Shown: in pieces, positions 14,002-25,690 of the stretch
Numbering within the stretch: position 1 is the first letter of the stretch
Layout: every line of letters begins with the position of its first letter
Translations under genes and position numbers: made by a program
The notes under the pieces: model-generated
Database searches by the model: none
The model's input: only the letters and a program-made list of their open reading frames with translations
What the model was told of the DNA's origin: nothing
Assembly (NCBI GenBank): GCA_030159075.1
Contig: BROG01000399.1
Location: 124,001-188,000 of the forward strand
Direction: 5' to 3'
Length of the DNA stretch: 64,000 nucleotides
From: Atrina japonica
Taxonomy: Eukaryota > Mollusca > Bivalvia > Pterioida > Pinnidae

Positions 14002-14266
14002 TGGTTGCCCATGTGACCATTGGGTTAGAGCATCACACTTTAAACATGAAATCTCTCACTTGATCAGTGTGGGTTCGATCCCTTGGAACTGAAGCTAAGA
14101 TTTTGCGGGGAAGTTTGCCAGTTTATAAAATGTGAAAGGACAGTGGACTCTTCCTAGGTACATTCTAACCAGATTTTCACCTCCACTGTACCAGTTGCCA
14201 CCAAATTACTGAAAAATTGTTGAGTGTGGTGTTAAACATCAATAAAGCAAAAAATAAAAAAACAAA
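14002..14266 (+). mobile_element. tRNA-derived SINE (second family)
   Basis: The head resembles a tRNA gene. An A-box-like stretch (CATTGGGTTAGAGCATC) is followed by a near-consensus B-box, GGTTCGATCCC, at 14072. The tail contains CCACCAAATTACTG and GAAAAATTGTTGAGTGTGGTG, then TTAAACATCAATAAA and an A-rich end. Copies of the same tail occur at 46038-46286 (forward) and at 36604-36830 and 30396-30650 (reverse). Assignment to a published mollusc family such as V-SINE types cannot be made by eye. Confidence 0.8.
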
Positions 14267-14357
14267 AACATTTCTGTTGTGCAGTTTTTGGGGGGTAAAT
14301 AGTCCTTTTGGAGCAACATTGTATGACTGTGTGTGTATATATATATATATATACACA

Positions 14358-14541
14358 CAGTGGGATCGCATTATGTCAAAATCGGTCAAGTCAAAATTCT
14401 GGATATGTCAAAGTTGAAAGTCCAGTCTTGATTTTTATAGATATAATATTATATCAATTAAAAAATTTTGTCATCTCAATTACCAGATAGTTCAAAGTAA
14501 TAGAGGCTGTCTGGTTAGTTTCGAGATAACGAGATTCCACT
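14358..14541. mobile_element. 184-bp MITE, complete ends
   Basis: The left end is CAGTGGGATCGCATTATGTC. The right end is GAGATAACGAGATTCCACT, its imperfect inverse. There is no coding capacity. It abuts a short (TA)n run on the left, consistent with insertion at TA. It is the most complete member of the group that includes 7431-7620 and 60994-61175. Confidence 0.7.
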
Positions 14542-14633
14542 TTGTACATATACATGTATATCTATATTCACTATTTTTAGTGTTAACTTTGTCCTAGATT
14601 GACAGTAAATGGATGACGATTCTTGATAAGTAA

Positions 14634-15191
14634 AATGTTTCAAGTTTTGTCAAGCTTCATTCTGTTATTCTGTATAAATTCATATAGAATTCTTTTTTTT
14701 TTTTTTCTTTTTTTTTATCAATTTTTATTTTTATTTTGATATGTGAATTAGACCACATCTCAGATTTTTTATAAAAAATGAAAAAAAAAATACTGGGTAA
14801 GTGGTCAATGACCTTTACAAAGTAAATTTTTTAGATTAGCTATTTTTTATTTTTAGCTTGACTGTTATTATATAAGAAGAATCACGGAAATTCCTATCTT
14901 GGAAATATGAAGTACAACTCTTGCTAAATTGTATTCTATACTTGTATTACCACGAAACAAAAACTCCAATTTTGAATTATTAATTGTTTAACTTTATCAG
15001 TGCATCAAACGGATATTATATTTCACTAAGTAACCATGGAAATCATTTTTTAAAACTATTTCTGTAGCCCATGTTTCTTGTAATTTGGTAATTAGCATTG
15101 ATCTCATCTTACAAGTGTCAGGGGGATTCAGTTTTGATCAAATTAGTTCTTTGAATATCATTTTGTTTTTGTATTCAAACAAATAGTATCT
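14634..15191 (+). repeat. Left arm of a roughly 558-bp inverted duplication
   Basis: From AATGTTTCAAGTTTTGTC to ACAAATAGTATCT, this segment reappears in reverse complement at 16234-16792, nearly identical over its whole length. Differences are a few substitutions and small indels in the T-run near 14693-14716 and near 14820. No TIRs mark the ends, so it looks like a duplicated segment rather than a classic transposon. Both arms lie in one STOX intron and would pair in the pre-mRNA. Confidence 0.92.
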
Positions 15192-15279
15192 GGGTTGAAA
15201 ATTGTGTTCCTGTAGATCAATTTTTTGATAAAGATAATAATTTGTAGAAGGTCAAACTTATACTGTACTGTAGTTGTAC

Positions 15280-15835
15280 ACATGTATATGTATTGTATCT
15301 GAGAAAAGAAAACCTACATGTAGCATACTGGTAAATGATATAGGCCTATCTATTGGTTGTACACGTGTATGTGGAATGTATCTGTGAAAGGAAAACCTAC
15401 ATGTAGCATACTGGTAAATGATATAGGCCTATCTATTGGTTCTACATTTGTATATGCAATGTATCTGTGAAAGTAAAACCTACATGTAGCATACTGGTAA
15501 ATGATATAGGCGTATCTATTGGTTCTACATTTGTATATGCAATGTATCTTTGAAAGTAAAACCTACATGTAGCATACTGGTAAATGATATAGGCCTATCT
15601 ATTGGTTCTACATTTGTATATGCAATGTATCTGTGAAAGTAAAACCTACCTGTAAATGATCTATTGAGGCCTATCTATTGGTTGTACATGTGTATGTGGA
15701 ATGTATCTGTGAAAGTAAAACCTACATGTAGCATACTGGTAAATGATATAGGGCTATCTATTGGTTGTGCATGTGTATATGCAATGTATCTGTGAAAGGA
15801 AAACCTACATGTAAATGATCTATAGATGCCTATCT
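15280..15835 (+). repeat. 83-bp minisatellite, about 6.5 copies
   Basis: The marker AACCTACATGTAGCATACTGG recurs at about 15311, 15394, 15477 and 15560 and beyond, an 83-bp period. Later units are shortened or diverged. It sits in the loop between the inverted-duplication arms. Confidence 0.92.
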
Positions 15836-16131
15836 ATTGATGTGTTACACTTTACAAATAAGCCTGTTGTGTTATTTTGTTGAGTTACTTGTTTTGTTTG
15901 TCATTCTCGTCTTTAGTTTATCCTGTTGTTTGTTTATTTCACTGGTAAGTTAGTTTGTTTAACTGCCTACTGGTTAACATATTGTGTTGGCTTGCTTCTG
16001 GTTACTGTATAGGGAAAATATGTTTTGGTGTTACATTTTGTATATAATGTACAAATTGTATATGTTCAATGGTTTATCAGTGTTGTCTTGGTGTTACTGG
16101 TACAAGTAAGCATGTCATAACACTGCTTAGC

Positions 16132-16232
16132 CTGTTGTGTTGGGTTGTCCCTGGTAAGCCTGTTGTGTTGGGTTGTCCCTGGTAAGCCTGTTGTGTTGGG
16201 TTGTCCCTGGTAAGCCTGTTGTGTTGGGTCCT
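16132..16232 (+). repeat. 28-bp minisatellite, left fragment
   Basis: Tandem copies of the GCCTGTTGTGTTGGGTTGT unit (followed by CCCTGGTAA), 28 bp long. The array is interrupted at 16233 by the right arm of the inverted duplication and resumes at 16795, which shows the arm was inserted into an existing array. Confidence 0.93.
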
Positions 16233-16233
16233 A

Positions 16234-16792
16234 GATACTATTTGTTTGAATACAAAAACAAAATGATATTCAAAGAACTAATTTGATCAAAACTGAATCC
16301 CCCTGACACTTTTAAGATGAGATCAATGCTAATTACCAAATTACAAGAAACATGGGCTACAGAAATAGTTTTAAAAAATGATTTCCATGGTTACTTAGTG
16401 AAATATAATATCCGTTTGATGCACTGATAAACAATTAATAATTCAAAATTGGAGTTTTTGTTTCGTGGTAATACAAGTATAGAATACAATTTAGCAAGAG
16501 TTGTTCTTCATATTTTCAAGATAGGAATTTCCGTGATGCTTCTTATATAATAACAGTCAAGCTAAAAATAAAAAATAGCTAATCTAAAAAGTTCCAGCAA
16601 AGTTTTTTACTTTGTAAAGGTCATTGACCACTTACCCAGTATTTTTTTTTCATTTTTTATAAAAAATCTGAGATGTGGTCTAATTCACATATCAAAATAA
16701 AAATAAAAATTGATAAAAGAAAAAAGAAGAAAAGAATTCTATATGAATTTATACAGAATAACAGAATGAAGCTTGACAAAACTTGAAACATT
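16234..16792 (-). repeat. Right arm of the inverted duplication, inserted in the 28-bp array
   Basis: Reverse complement of 14634-15191. It runs from AGATACTATTTGTTTG to CTTGAAACATT. Minisatellite sequence lies directly on both sides (GTTGTGTTGGGTCCT before, CTGGTAAGCCTGTTG after). No clear target-site duplication can be recognised because the flanks are themselves repetitive. Confidence 0.92.
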
Positions 16793-16794
16793 CT

Positions 16795-17900
16795 GGTAAG
16801 CCTGTTGTGTTGGATTGTCTCTGCTTAGCCTGTTGTGTTGGGTTGTCCCTGGTAAGCCTGTTGTGTTGGGTTGTCCCTGGTAAGCCTGTTGTGTTGGGTT
16901 GTCCCTGGTAAGCCTGTTGTGTTGGATTGTCTCTGCTTAGCCTGTTGTGTTGGGTTGTCCCTGGTAAGCCTGTTGTATTGGGTTGTCCCTGGTAAGCCTG
17001 TTGTGTTGGGTTGTCCCTGGTAAGCCTGTTGTATTGGGTTGTCCCTGGTAAGCCTGTTGTGTTGGGTTGTCTCTGGTAAGCCTGTTGTGTTGGGTTGTCC
17101 CTGGTAAGCCTGTTGTGTTGGGTTGTCCCTGGTAAGCCTGTTGTGTTGGGTTGTCTCTGGTAAGCCTGTTGTGTTGGGTTGTCCCTGGTAAGCCTGTTGT
17201 GTTGGGTTGTCACTGATAAACCTGTTGTGTTGGGTTGTCACTAGTAAACCTGTTGTGTTAAATTGTCAATGGTTAACCTGTTGTGTTAAATTGTCAGTGG
17301 TTAACCTGTTGTGTTAAGTTGTCAATGGTTAACCTGTTGTGTTGGCTTGTCAATGATTAACCTGTTGTGTTGGGGTGTCTCTGATATGCCTGTCTTGTTG
17401 TCACTGCTTAGTCTGTGTTGTGTTGTCAGTGGTTAACCTGTCATGTTGTCACTGGTAAACTTGTTGTGTTGTCAATGGTTAACCTGTCATGTTGTCACTG
17501 GTAAGCCTGTTGTGTTGAATTCTCAATAGTAAACCTGTTGTGTTGGGTTGTAAATGGTAACCCTGTTGTGCTGAGTTGTCAATGGTAAACCTGTTGTGTT
17601 GGGTTGTCAATGGTAAGCCTGTTGTGTTGTCAATGGTTAACCTGTGTCATGTTGTCACTGGGTAAAGCCAATAGTTGTGTTGAATTCTCAATGGTAAACC
17701 TGTTGTGTGAGTTGAGTTGTCAACCTGGTTTGAGTGTTGTCCTGGTTGTGTTAGGTAAGCCTGTTGTCAATGAATTCTCAATGGTAAACCTGTCATGTTG
17801 TTGTCACTGGTAAGGTTGTCAATGTTAACCTGTCATGTGTTGGGTTGTCAATGGTAAGCCTGTTGTGTTGTCAATGGTAAGCCTGTCATGGCACAGATTA
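16795..17900 (+). repeat. 28-bp minisatellite, main array with decaying right side
   Basis: Homogeneous 28-bp units run to about 17215, then give way to increasingly diverged and shortened units ending near 17900. Two overlapping minus-strand open frames (16749-17213 and 16825-17241, Q/H/N/T-rich) exist only because the unit lacks stops. They are not genes. Confidence 0.93.
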
Positions 17901-20823
17901 GCTTGTTTTGGGTTTCTCACTGGTAAGCTAGTCCTTTTGTTATTGTTCACTGCACTGTCACACTGGTGAATTACTTGTTTCGTTTTTCAATTCAGCAGTG
18001 GTTCTGTTCTTTGCTTTCCTTAGATCTTAAAACTTGATAGTCCTGATAAATTACCAGTAAATTGAACTCTTACATAACATTGTACAAAATGTTTTTCTTA
18101 CTAACATGTCTACAGTTCGTTGTGCTCAGCCAAGATCAACATGTTTGTCAGACAAAATCACGCTTTCTACTGGTTGCCAAGGAGTACAGGTGCATCATTT
18201 CGTCTCTCTCATGTACCTGAACATTAAGAGTAAGACATTAAATGATAAAGTTTGGCAGTCACAGCTATTTCAATTCAAACCCAAAGTAATTAAAATGTGT
18301 TGCCTACAGCAGAAAAGTATTTGAGTTATTTTAGTTGCAGACTAAATAACTTCTTCTCAAGTGTTATCTACAAAGATATGAGTCAGTAATTTAACTGTTA
18401 AAACATTCAAGTTTGTTTTTGCAAATGGAGTCAAAATGAAGTAGGAAATATTGTTGGCAGGTGTTTTGAAGCATTAGATCATGGAAGAGATAAGCAGCAA
18501 AAAGAAAAGTAATGTGCTTGATTTTATTGTCAGCAAGACCCCTTGTTTATTTTTGTTTACCAGAGTGTCCTACCAATAAGACCTCATTACACTAATGGTA
18601 TTGGATTTGGTGACCAACACTGCCTAGTCATACTGAGCTTTTCTATTCAATCTTTCAGCTTAACTAACTTCAAGTCATAATGAGGGGATAACAGAAGCAG
18701 TGAAACCATTAAAGTTCTATCCCTAGCTGGACAAATGAGAATGTATTATGAAAGATAAACAATGTAGACAGGTTTAGGATTCTGCATAGTTTTGAAAGAG
18801 AGGAGGATGAATGAATGACATGTGTTGTAGCATTAGCTATTTGTACATGAACAGTGCAGGCGATTCTAAAAATTAAAAAAATCAATGCATTATGTTGAAA
18901 CTTTTGAATCAATTCTCCCTCCTTACACTTTGAATATCCCTAGATCTTTCTGTGATATAAAATCATTTACATGCCAAGGTGAGTTAGGATTATATAGGGT
19001 ACCTTAGCTTAAATAGAAATGTGTGCATTGGTGGGGTACCAGGTAATCATTCAATTAATTGAGATATTTGCCCTGTTGAATCATCTATCATTAGGTAATT
19101 TATTCCAGTGGCAACTACATGTACATGAATTTCACAAGGTCTCCTCATGTCAAAGCCTTGTAGTTACAATATCTGTATAATGATAATATTGTTGGTAAAA
19201 GAAACTGAACTAATTGCAGGTATATACTTGTAAAAGACTTGTAAACAATCCTACTTCACCAATATGAGATCTGCACATGTTACATACACTGACTGTAGTC
19301 AATACAACTCCTATAAGAGACATCTTGGTAGGATACAAGTGTTTATTCAAAGTTAATATAAGATTGATGGAAAGAATAGAAGATTGATTGGAGTAAGGTT
19401 GTAACCCCAGTGATCGGGCAGGTCCAATAAAATGTCTATTTCCCTGTGATATCAGTTCGGAATATTGTTTATGTATATACATTGTACATATATGAATGAC
19501 TTTGTGTTTCATAGCTAAAACTGTTAAACAGGAACTATAAAATCTTGTATAGCACTTTATTAAATTGCTGGCTTTGAAAATGTTGTTTGACTAGGGTGAA
19601 TTTATTGATGGAAATCTGAATAAATGAAATGAAAAGTAAGGGGGTACTGTATGGGAGTATATATAGAGTGTTTGTTTAGGGCATTGAAGTGATTAACTGA
19701 TAGTGAAATATTTCGTTATAATCCATATAATATATTTGATCTGGGGATAAGACCTCATGTAGAAATGAAATACAGAAACAGAATGTGTACAATTTACATA
19801 TAAGTGATAAATTATAATGTAACCTCAGGTGTGTCCGATGAACCGTAGCTGGTTTGTATGGGCATAAATAATCACTTTCACCTGTAGATAACCATGTGTG
19901 TTTGTTATCTGCATACAGGTATCGGAGTGTGCCAAAATGTGTGTAACATACCCTGAAAGTTTCTTGTTTTGACCAAACTTTTGAAATAATATTTACCAAA
20001 CTATTGGTATTTGCATACTACTGTTAGAATATGATAAGAGGGTTTATGGGCGGTTTATTACATGTATAACCTTTGGTTAAAATGTTTGAGGTTTTCACTT
20101 TCTTACATATTTTAAAAAGAAAAAGTTGATATGCCTGTACATTTTTTATCTATGAAACTGGACTCTTGAAGTTTTATTACAAATGAATCATACTATTAAT
20201 TTTGATGTAACATTTTTCAAGTCCCATCTATTAATTCTGATATCTGAAGTTTGATCTTTTTCTAACATTTTTACATGTACCTGGTATATATTGTACTGAA
20301 AACATTTTTACATGTACATTTTGGAGGGGAGTCAGATCCAATTTTTCTCAAATATATATCAACTTTATGAAATTCCTTGTGATAGGTTTTGTATATAACA
20401 TGTACTCACAATTTGGCAACACTCCAGAGATGAAGAATCGACACAGGAAATTCTGCATTTGTCATAAGTTTTACCTCCAAATCACTGAAGTACAGTTGCC
20501 TAGCAACATATTAGTTATCTTACTTTTCCACAACTTACTTGATTTTGTATTTCTTTGTCAGGTTGTATATGTAGGGAAAGGCATATCAAAGCCAACATAC
20601 TTGTCATAATAGTAGAATACTTTTGTCCTAAAATATGTGTTGTGGATTAACATGAATTGATGTACTGTGAAACTAGAGTTACATGTACTTGACCCTGTAA
20701 TGAAATAGATTTTGTTGAATATACATGTACCTGAATTTAAAAATTTGATAAACTACATGTACCTGTCTTGAAAGACTAGATCGAATGGGTATGTAAGGAC
20801 AGATTCAACTACATGTATATATA

Positions 20824-21593
20824 CAGTCAAAACTCGTTATATCAAGATCGGTAATCTCAATTTATCCGGTTATCTCGAGATCAAGTGCCGGTCACGGCAA
20901 TTTTCCTTCAATATCTTACTAATAAAAGACCTGATAACTCGAGATTGGAAAAGTTGAAATACCGCTAATGTTGATGTTAAAACTTGGTCCCGATATTTAG
21001 ATTAAATGTGAAAGTGACACATTATCTAGAAGTTAAATTTTTGTACATCATCATAAAGTCATTGTGATTATATGACAGGTGAACAAATATGATTTCTATA
21101 TTATTTTGGGTACATACAATAAATAAATATCTTCACCAAAATTCCTTTATTTTGCTCTCCGATCTTAAATCTATATGGTTAATGTTACTTTCTATAATTC
21201 GCTATTAGATTTCCTGTTCTTAAATGTATATTGATAGTATCCATTTTGTCATCTAAAATGGAGCATGGGATGTTCCTGTTAAAATGTGAGTGATCTTTAC
21301 TTGCCAATACAGTTTTGTATTAAGAAATAAATATTCAAATGTAATTCATTCCTTTTAATTTGCTTTGAATATTGTTTGACAAAACACGTTTTTTTTTTTC
21401 GCCATCAGTGTGCACATATACTGACGATGAGAGACAAATGGTATACAGGTAGGCCTATAAGTATTCTAGCAACAACCAAGATGCTTACGAGAAGAATCAG
21501 GATTGTATTTAGTGACAAACCTTTTAACTCGAAGACCCCTTTATCTCGATTTTTTTGCTTGGTCCCGATTTCGAGATAACGAGGTTTGACTGT
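20824..21593. mobile_element. About 770-bp TIR element (Tc1/mariner/pogo-like MITE)
   Basis: The left end is CAGTCAAAACTCGTTATATC; the right end is GAGATAACGAGGTTTGACTG, near-perfect inverse complements. TA lies on both sides (ATATA|CAGTC and GACTG|TACAT), consistent with a TA target duplication. Subterminal CGAGAT blocks repeat inside both ends. The internal frame at 21376-21579 is short and shows no DDE motifs, so the element is non-autonomous. Confidence 0.8.
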
Positions 21594-21696
21594 ACATATA
21601 CCAGTAGCTTTAGATAGCTACAGACCATGACATTTACATTTTTGTACATTGATTTATTCATACAGATAAATAATGATTTTCATATTTTCATTGTAG

Positions 21697-22131
21697 GTAG
21701 TGGTTACTTTGTGGTTACACCAGACACATATCGTCTACCAGATGATCCCATGAAAACAGTACCATTGCCATGGTTACACTATAATCCTATGTATATCCCT
21801 GTACTAAACCAAGGTCAAGGTCTGATGAGATCAATATCTTGTCAAGTAACCTTGGTAGATGAACCTCGGAAACCGGACAACATTGTAGGTGAACCAATTA
21901 CCCAGCAGCAGGAAAACAAACCAGTTATACCAGACAACATGGCAGTCGTTAAACCCAGTTTTACTCGTAGTGTCAGTGCAAGGCGTCCAAAGGAGAAAAA
22001 CAGTTCTAAAGAGGAAAAAAAAGAGTTGAAACGTAGCTTATCTCTGAGGGCTAGGACAGAAAAGGAAAAAACACCTGCTACAGCGGACATTAATCTTGCC
22101 AAAAGTAACGTTAACAAGGTTAAGGACAAAG
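21697..22131 (+). CDS. STOX exon: wing of the stork-head domain and basic linker
   Basis: Internal exon of 435 nt between TTGTAG| and AAAG|GTAAATT, in the same phase (1-1) as its neighbours. The split glycine codon joins HNG to SGYFVVTPDTYRLPDD, the final strand of the winged helix; vertebrate STOX has a GYFIVTPQTYF motif there. A linker follows with a conserved-looking PWLHYNPMY stretch. Then comes a lysine/arginine/glutamate-rich segment (RRPKEKNSSKEEKKELKRS) that could hold a nuclear localisation signal. The exon length is a multiple of three. The frame starting at 21627 is intronic before 21697, and the frame after 22131 is intron read-through. The antisense frame at 21842-22129 is a shadow. 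Confidence 0.92.
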
Positions 22132-24086
22132 GTAAATTGAATTCATTTGAAACTGAAGTTTTATTTATTTTTTTATTGATTAATCATTTAATTATTATAG
22201 AAGAACCATTTATTTCCTAGGGTTAGGAGGTCATAGGTCAAGGTTAATATTTCCAGAAATAATGACTAAAGAGTTGAATGTATAACCTTTTTACATATAG
22301 ATATGGATATTTGTACAGAAGAAATCTTGAGAATTTTCCATTGAAGGAATAAAGAATTTGTAGTTTTACAAAATGTCTATGATCATTACTGGTAGATGTT
22401 AACAGTACATTCACTTCAACAAGATGACTCAAATAAAAACACAGATACATGTACATCTCATATATTAAAAAAAAGGTGTAATACAGTATATTTTTAACTT
22501 ATGAAGTGGCAGGAAAAGATTTTTGTTTTTTGTTTTTGCATTTTCTACTTTTATGTTTTATTTTATTGTAAGAAGTGAAATTTTCTTTAATAGTCAATAT
22601 AGCAATTAATTATTGATTCTTTATTTTGCTATGCAGTATATATACGAGAAAAGTTGTTTATATGACATGTACTTGAATACACATTTACGTACCTTTCACA
22701 TATACTTATCATATACATTTCACAATTATTTGCAGATGTTACTACATTATTTGCATTGTATATGTCAGACATTATTTTGCTTGGCTTGTTTGTACTTGTT
22801 TGTTATTTCACTTGATTTTGAATATAAACAATGTTTGTTCTGATTAGTTTAAATAGCTACCAGGATACTCTTTAGTAATGCACATTGCAAAGTTTCGGAC
22901 CAAGTATCTTTTCATCTACATTTACATTCAGAAATAACCCATGCTTTCTAGACATACATTTGTGATTGGCCAGGAGAGCTAGCATTGTGCTGCTCTAACC
23001 TCATATTCATAATTTGAAATAGGAAAATGGGATTTTTCATGAAATCTTGGGGAGATAACATTTTATAGCTAGAGAAAGGAATGAAAACAAAAATCCACAA
23101 TACAAACAAGAAAAAATTGTGTCTAGAAAAAATATTGAGTCATGGAAAGGTGAAACACAAATGAATGTAGTCCACTTAAGATTCTAAACATTTTGTCATT
23201 GTAATTGACTAAAGGTTTATAGCTTCTTTAAGAGATCTCTTGTTGTATTTTAAATGTTTTATTTAGGGGTTTTAATCCAGTTAAAGGGGTACAAAGAAAA
23301 TGTTTGTCAAGTGAATGGTTTTATGGCCTCCTAATTTTCTGCAAAAATCCATAAATCAAGTACCCGTGTATCTTCTGACAGCAGTAAACCTTGCTAACAC
23401 CATGACAACTGTCGTTAATATGCGAAAAACTTTGAGAAAGTGTCTGCTGGATACCTGTCTTGGTGATTGTTAATTACAGGTGTATCTACCTGTATCAAAT
23501 GTAATGGAACACAGAACACTATAAGTGCTTTCCCCCCACACTTTTGTCTTGCTCAAAGTTTATTTGAAAATTCAAGTATGATGCAGTACAGGATATGCAT
23601 GGACTGTGATGTTACAATGTAGGTAGACCGGTGTTCCTTTAAAGAGTTTATGTAAGAATTCACTTAAAACTGCAGATTCAGCTAAGAAGAAATCAAAGGC
23701 AAGGTTTCATGATGCCATTGAGCATTGTTTCTATTACGGTCCTGCCTTAACTAATTTTTTGTAGTCACATATGGAAAATGACAGTCTAATCTAATTTTCC
23801 TTTTCCAAAAAAAATATCAGTAATTTTATATTTTGTTTTCTTCACGTTGGAATTTTTGGTATGTGAAACAATTCATCGAAAACATACTACAGGTCATTGA
23901 TGTCTAGAAATAAGTATGAGAGGTGATTAAAGCGGATATTTCTGTATATTTGTATAGCATATTTCAAATTTCTAAAAATATATCTTGAATGGACTCCAAA
24001 ACAAATTCTTTATTAAAATGGTGAAACACTTCAGTTTGGTTAGATCTATGTATAACAATAGTAATTTGTGATATTTTATTTTACAG
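22132..24086 (+). other. STOX intron, no other feature seen
   Basis: A 1.95-kb AT-rich intron between GTAAATT and TTTTACAG. No repeats, SINE heads or additional exons were recognised. Confidence 0.8.
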
Positions 24087-25690
24087 GAAGTAAAAAGTCA
24101 TTGATCTCCAAAATTTTTGGAAGGAAAAAGAAGCGACCACCAGCAGCTATACCTGAGCAAGTAAAGGAAGTGGAATATGCCACGTTTTCAGCCCAGTTTC
24201 CACCACCAGAATGGCTGTGGTATCAAGAGCAAGTTGACAAACAACAACGGATACAGAAATGGGTACAACAGGTTCCTCAACAAAAGGACACTAAGTTTGT
24301 CAAACATCCAAATGATGTGAATGTCGGCCATTTTGCAACTCAGCAAAATGGCATTCACCAGATGCCTCGTTCTCAGACGTGGCATCATCAGAAAGCTGGA
24401 GATTATGAGGAAATTGATGATGTTGATATTTATGGACAAGCTAGAGTGACATTGCCACCTAATTGTCATAAACATAATCAGTATATACATCGTAGAATGT
24501 CCGATTCTCGTCATTTGTCACGTAAACATGAAAAAAGAACCCATAGACATTCATTAGACAGAAAAACTGAACAGATTTATCAAAATGTTCCCATAGCAAC
24601 AGAACATACATCCCATGATCCCACCATATCAATGCCATATCACTCTCACAGTAACGAGACGAAATGTCCGACAACTAGTCACCCTCTTTACAGTTCAACC
24701 CCGAGGGGTCATGGTTTTGTGATGGATGGTAACATACAGAATGTTGAAGGACATCGAGGTAAAAAGATTGATGAAAACAGTATGAAAAGAAATCAAAGCT
24801 CACATTTAAAAGGTGCTAAATCAAAAAGAAAATCCCATCTGACTACTCTTCGCCATCATGAAAATGATATTAGTTTTGAATATCATGGCAGACTGCCACA
24901 GAAAAATTCATCGTTCGCTGTATCATGTGACAGTGGTGTTAATTGTGTAGGCTTGTCAGAGCGAAACAAACATTTTAGTAACCATAGAAATGCTGATGTA
25001 CAAAATTCTGGTAAAACCAAAGAATCTGTAAAACAAAATAATTTGAAACCTTGTCCGAATGGCAGCAATCCAGAGAATCAAAGTGATCAGAAAAATCGGA
25101 TCATTTGTGAAGCTGAGATCAACAAATGTGTTAAGAAGGCAGAGAATGAGTATGTTACCATGACAAAATCAGATCAAACAAACAAGATGATAGGTTGTGT
25201 AAATATGGATACTTTGATTGAAAGTAGTGAACAAAGTTATGAAACAGTCATAAAAACAAATACCAACTCACAAAAACAAATTGAAGAAATTACAGCGGAT
25301 GCTAAATGTTTGGACTTAGGCGATAGTGGGTTTAGCTCTCCTCGTAATCTAGAGGACGTATCACCTAGTGGCGGTGATAAACACATCCAAAGTAAAGTAG
25401 AGGAAATAAAGAAGGCCAGTACGTCAGATCTGTGTGTGAAGAACATGTATCAACATTCAGATGAAGGCTCACATTGTTCAGACAGGCAAGGAAAGTCCTA
25501 TAATAACAGAGAAAACAAACTCAAAGTTCTAAATAATTTGAGACATGTCAATCCCGAAATGAATATTAATAAAGTACAAATGTTACCTCAGTATTATACT
25601 CACCAGCTTAACTGTGACCCACACATGATGCACCAAATTCCATTGAAAATCAATTTTGATGATGATTTTGAAGTAGTTGGGGTTGTCTGA
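24087..25690 (+). CDS. STOX last coding exon (C-terminal region)
   Basis: A 1604-nt exon from TTTTACAG| to the TGA at 25688-25690, entered in the phase left by the previous exon. It begins with a basic stretch (SKIFGRKKKRPP), then FSAQFPPPEW, the counterpart of the FSAQFPPEEW box of STOX1/STOX2. It continues through a long hydrophilic, probably disordered region with a His/Arg/Ser-rich part (about 24460-24560). Near the C-terminus lies DSGFSSPR (25322-25345), matching DSGxxSPR near the C-terminus of both vertebrate paralogues. Using the candidate start at 2342, the protein would be 764 residues, with the FSAQFPPPEW box at about 264-273 and DSG at 643-645. Apart from these islands, similarity to vertebrates is low, as is usual for this family. 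The minus-strand frames inside are shadows. Confidence 0.93.

Larger units (their letters stand above)
12564..21696 (+). other. STOX intron splitting the winged-helix domain
   Basis: A 9.1-kb phase-1 intron. It carries a SINE (14002-14266), a 184-bp MITE, a roughly 558-bp inverted duplication, 83-bp and 28-bp minisatellites, and a roughly 770-bp TIR element. Elsewhere it is unremarkable AT-rich sequence. 17910-20820 holds no recognisable repeat or exon apart from short unsupported frames. Confidence 0.8.

Noticed and set aside
14634..15191. Inverted arms considered as two copies of a transposon
   Set aside because: No terminal inverted repeats, no coding sequence and no recognisable target duplication. 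An inverted segmental duplication fits better, though a non-autonomous element is not excluded.
16132..17215. Regular 28-bp repeats that might suggest a CRISPR array
   Set aside because: Units are head-to-tail without unique spacers, and the DNA is clearly from an animal genome.
16749..17241. Two long minus-strand frames rich in Gln/His/Asn/Thr
   Set aside because: They are translations of the stop-free 28-bp minisatellite and have no splice or start context of a gene.
18106..18324. 72-codon plus-strand frame in a STOX intron, with a TCTACAG-like acceptor
   Set aside because: A cassette exon here does not keep the STOX phase, and the peptide is not recognisable. It is most likely a chance frame.
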